Below the pieces are notes generated by a model. It had not been told where the DNA came from. It saw only the letters and a list, made by a program, of their open reading frames with translations, and did no database searches. From the NCBI GenBank assembly GCA_013203065.1, contig JABMQV010000530.1, positions 1 through 6,351 of the forward strand: DNA of 6,351 bases, in the 5' to 3' direction. Below are positions 6,276-6,351 of this stretch, in pieces. The translations under genes were made by a program, and so were the position numbers. Each line of letters opens with the position of its first letter. Position 1 is the stretch's first letter. The DNA is from Desulfobacteraceae bacterium (GTDB lineage Bacteria; Desulfobacterota; DSM-4660; Desulfatiglandales; Desulfatiglandaceae).

Positions 6276-6351
6276 TGGCGGGAGTGCATGGGAATCGAAC
6301 CCACCTACCGAGGGTTTAGCCCGGTACACCGGATTTGAAGTCCGGGAGCCC
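6276..6351 (-). tRNA. selC: tRNA-Sec (UCA anticodon), 5' part outside the window
   Basis: The minus strand ends in encoded CCA (6278-6276) with discriminator G at 6279. The 3' acceptor strand GCACTCCC (6287-6280) is eight bases long, as expected for bacterial tRNA-Sec. The T arm is GTGGG-TTCGATT-CCCAT (6304-6288). The long variable arm folds into a 7-bp stem (6326-6320 with 6312-6306) and 7-base loop. The anticodon arm is CCGGA-CTTCAAA-TCCGG (6345-6329), with anticodon TCA at 6338-6336 that reads UGA. Anticodon and loop match E. coli selC. The D arm start and the 5' acceptor strand lie beyond the window edge, about 20 bases being missing. This tRNA is charged with serine, converted to selenocysteyl-tRNA by SelA and delivered by SelB, so the organism should encode selenoproteins. 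A run of seven T follows the CCA. Confidence 0.93.

Noticed and set aside
6276..6351. selC as an integration site for a genomic island.
   Set aside because: selC is a known island hotspot, but there is no integrase, no repeat of the tRNA 3' end in this window and no compositional break.

Overview
The window looks like ordinary chromosome of an anaerobic or microaerophilic bacterium, most likely a Desulfobacterota (former Deltaproteobacteria) member. This placement is an inference. It rests on four things: the style of the class I fructose-1,6-bisphosphatase, a lone 2-hydroxyacyl-CoA dehydratase-family protein, an orphan response regulator with a W/F-rich tail, and a selenocysteine tRNA. I see no plasmid, phage, IS or CRISPR signature. 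Coding density is very high, and no gene-free stretch exceeds about 110 bases.

Plus-strand half (1-3446). A Bax inhibitor-1/YccA-family membrane protein (65-769) comes first and is followed by a convincing hairpin terminator (814-856). Immediately after it begins a compact three-gene unit: a PflX-like (COG1313) radical SAM protein (872-1804), a PPP-type metallophosphoesterase (1804-2451, start overlapping the previous stop by one base) and a short 2-hydroxyacyl-CoA dehydratase-family Fe-S protein (2457-3446, TTG start five bases after the previous stop). The spacing says they are co-transcribed and probably translationally coupled. Their shared role is not known, and this trio is the part of the window most open to new biology.

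Minus-strand half (6351 down to 3443). In transcription order it holds the 3' three-quarters of a selenocysteine tRNA gene (selC, UCA anticodon, cut by the window edge), an AI-2E/PerM-family permease starting only 20 bases after the tRNA, a single-domain response regulator, and class I fructose-1,6-bisphosphatase. The bisphosphatase starts with a hexanucleotide tandem repeat encoding Val-Gly units. It meets the plus-strand operon tail to tail, the two stop codons sharing the palindrome TTAA.

Functionally the window mixes gluconeogenesis (fbp), selenoprotein synthesis (selC), signalling (response regulator, PPP phosphatase), membrane proteins of loosely known role (BI-1, AI-2E family) and uncharacterised Fe-S/radical chemistry (PflX-like, dehydratase-like). 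No complete new defence or mobile system is visible.
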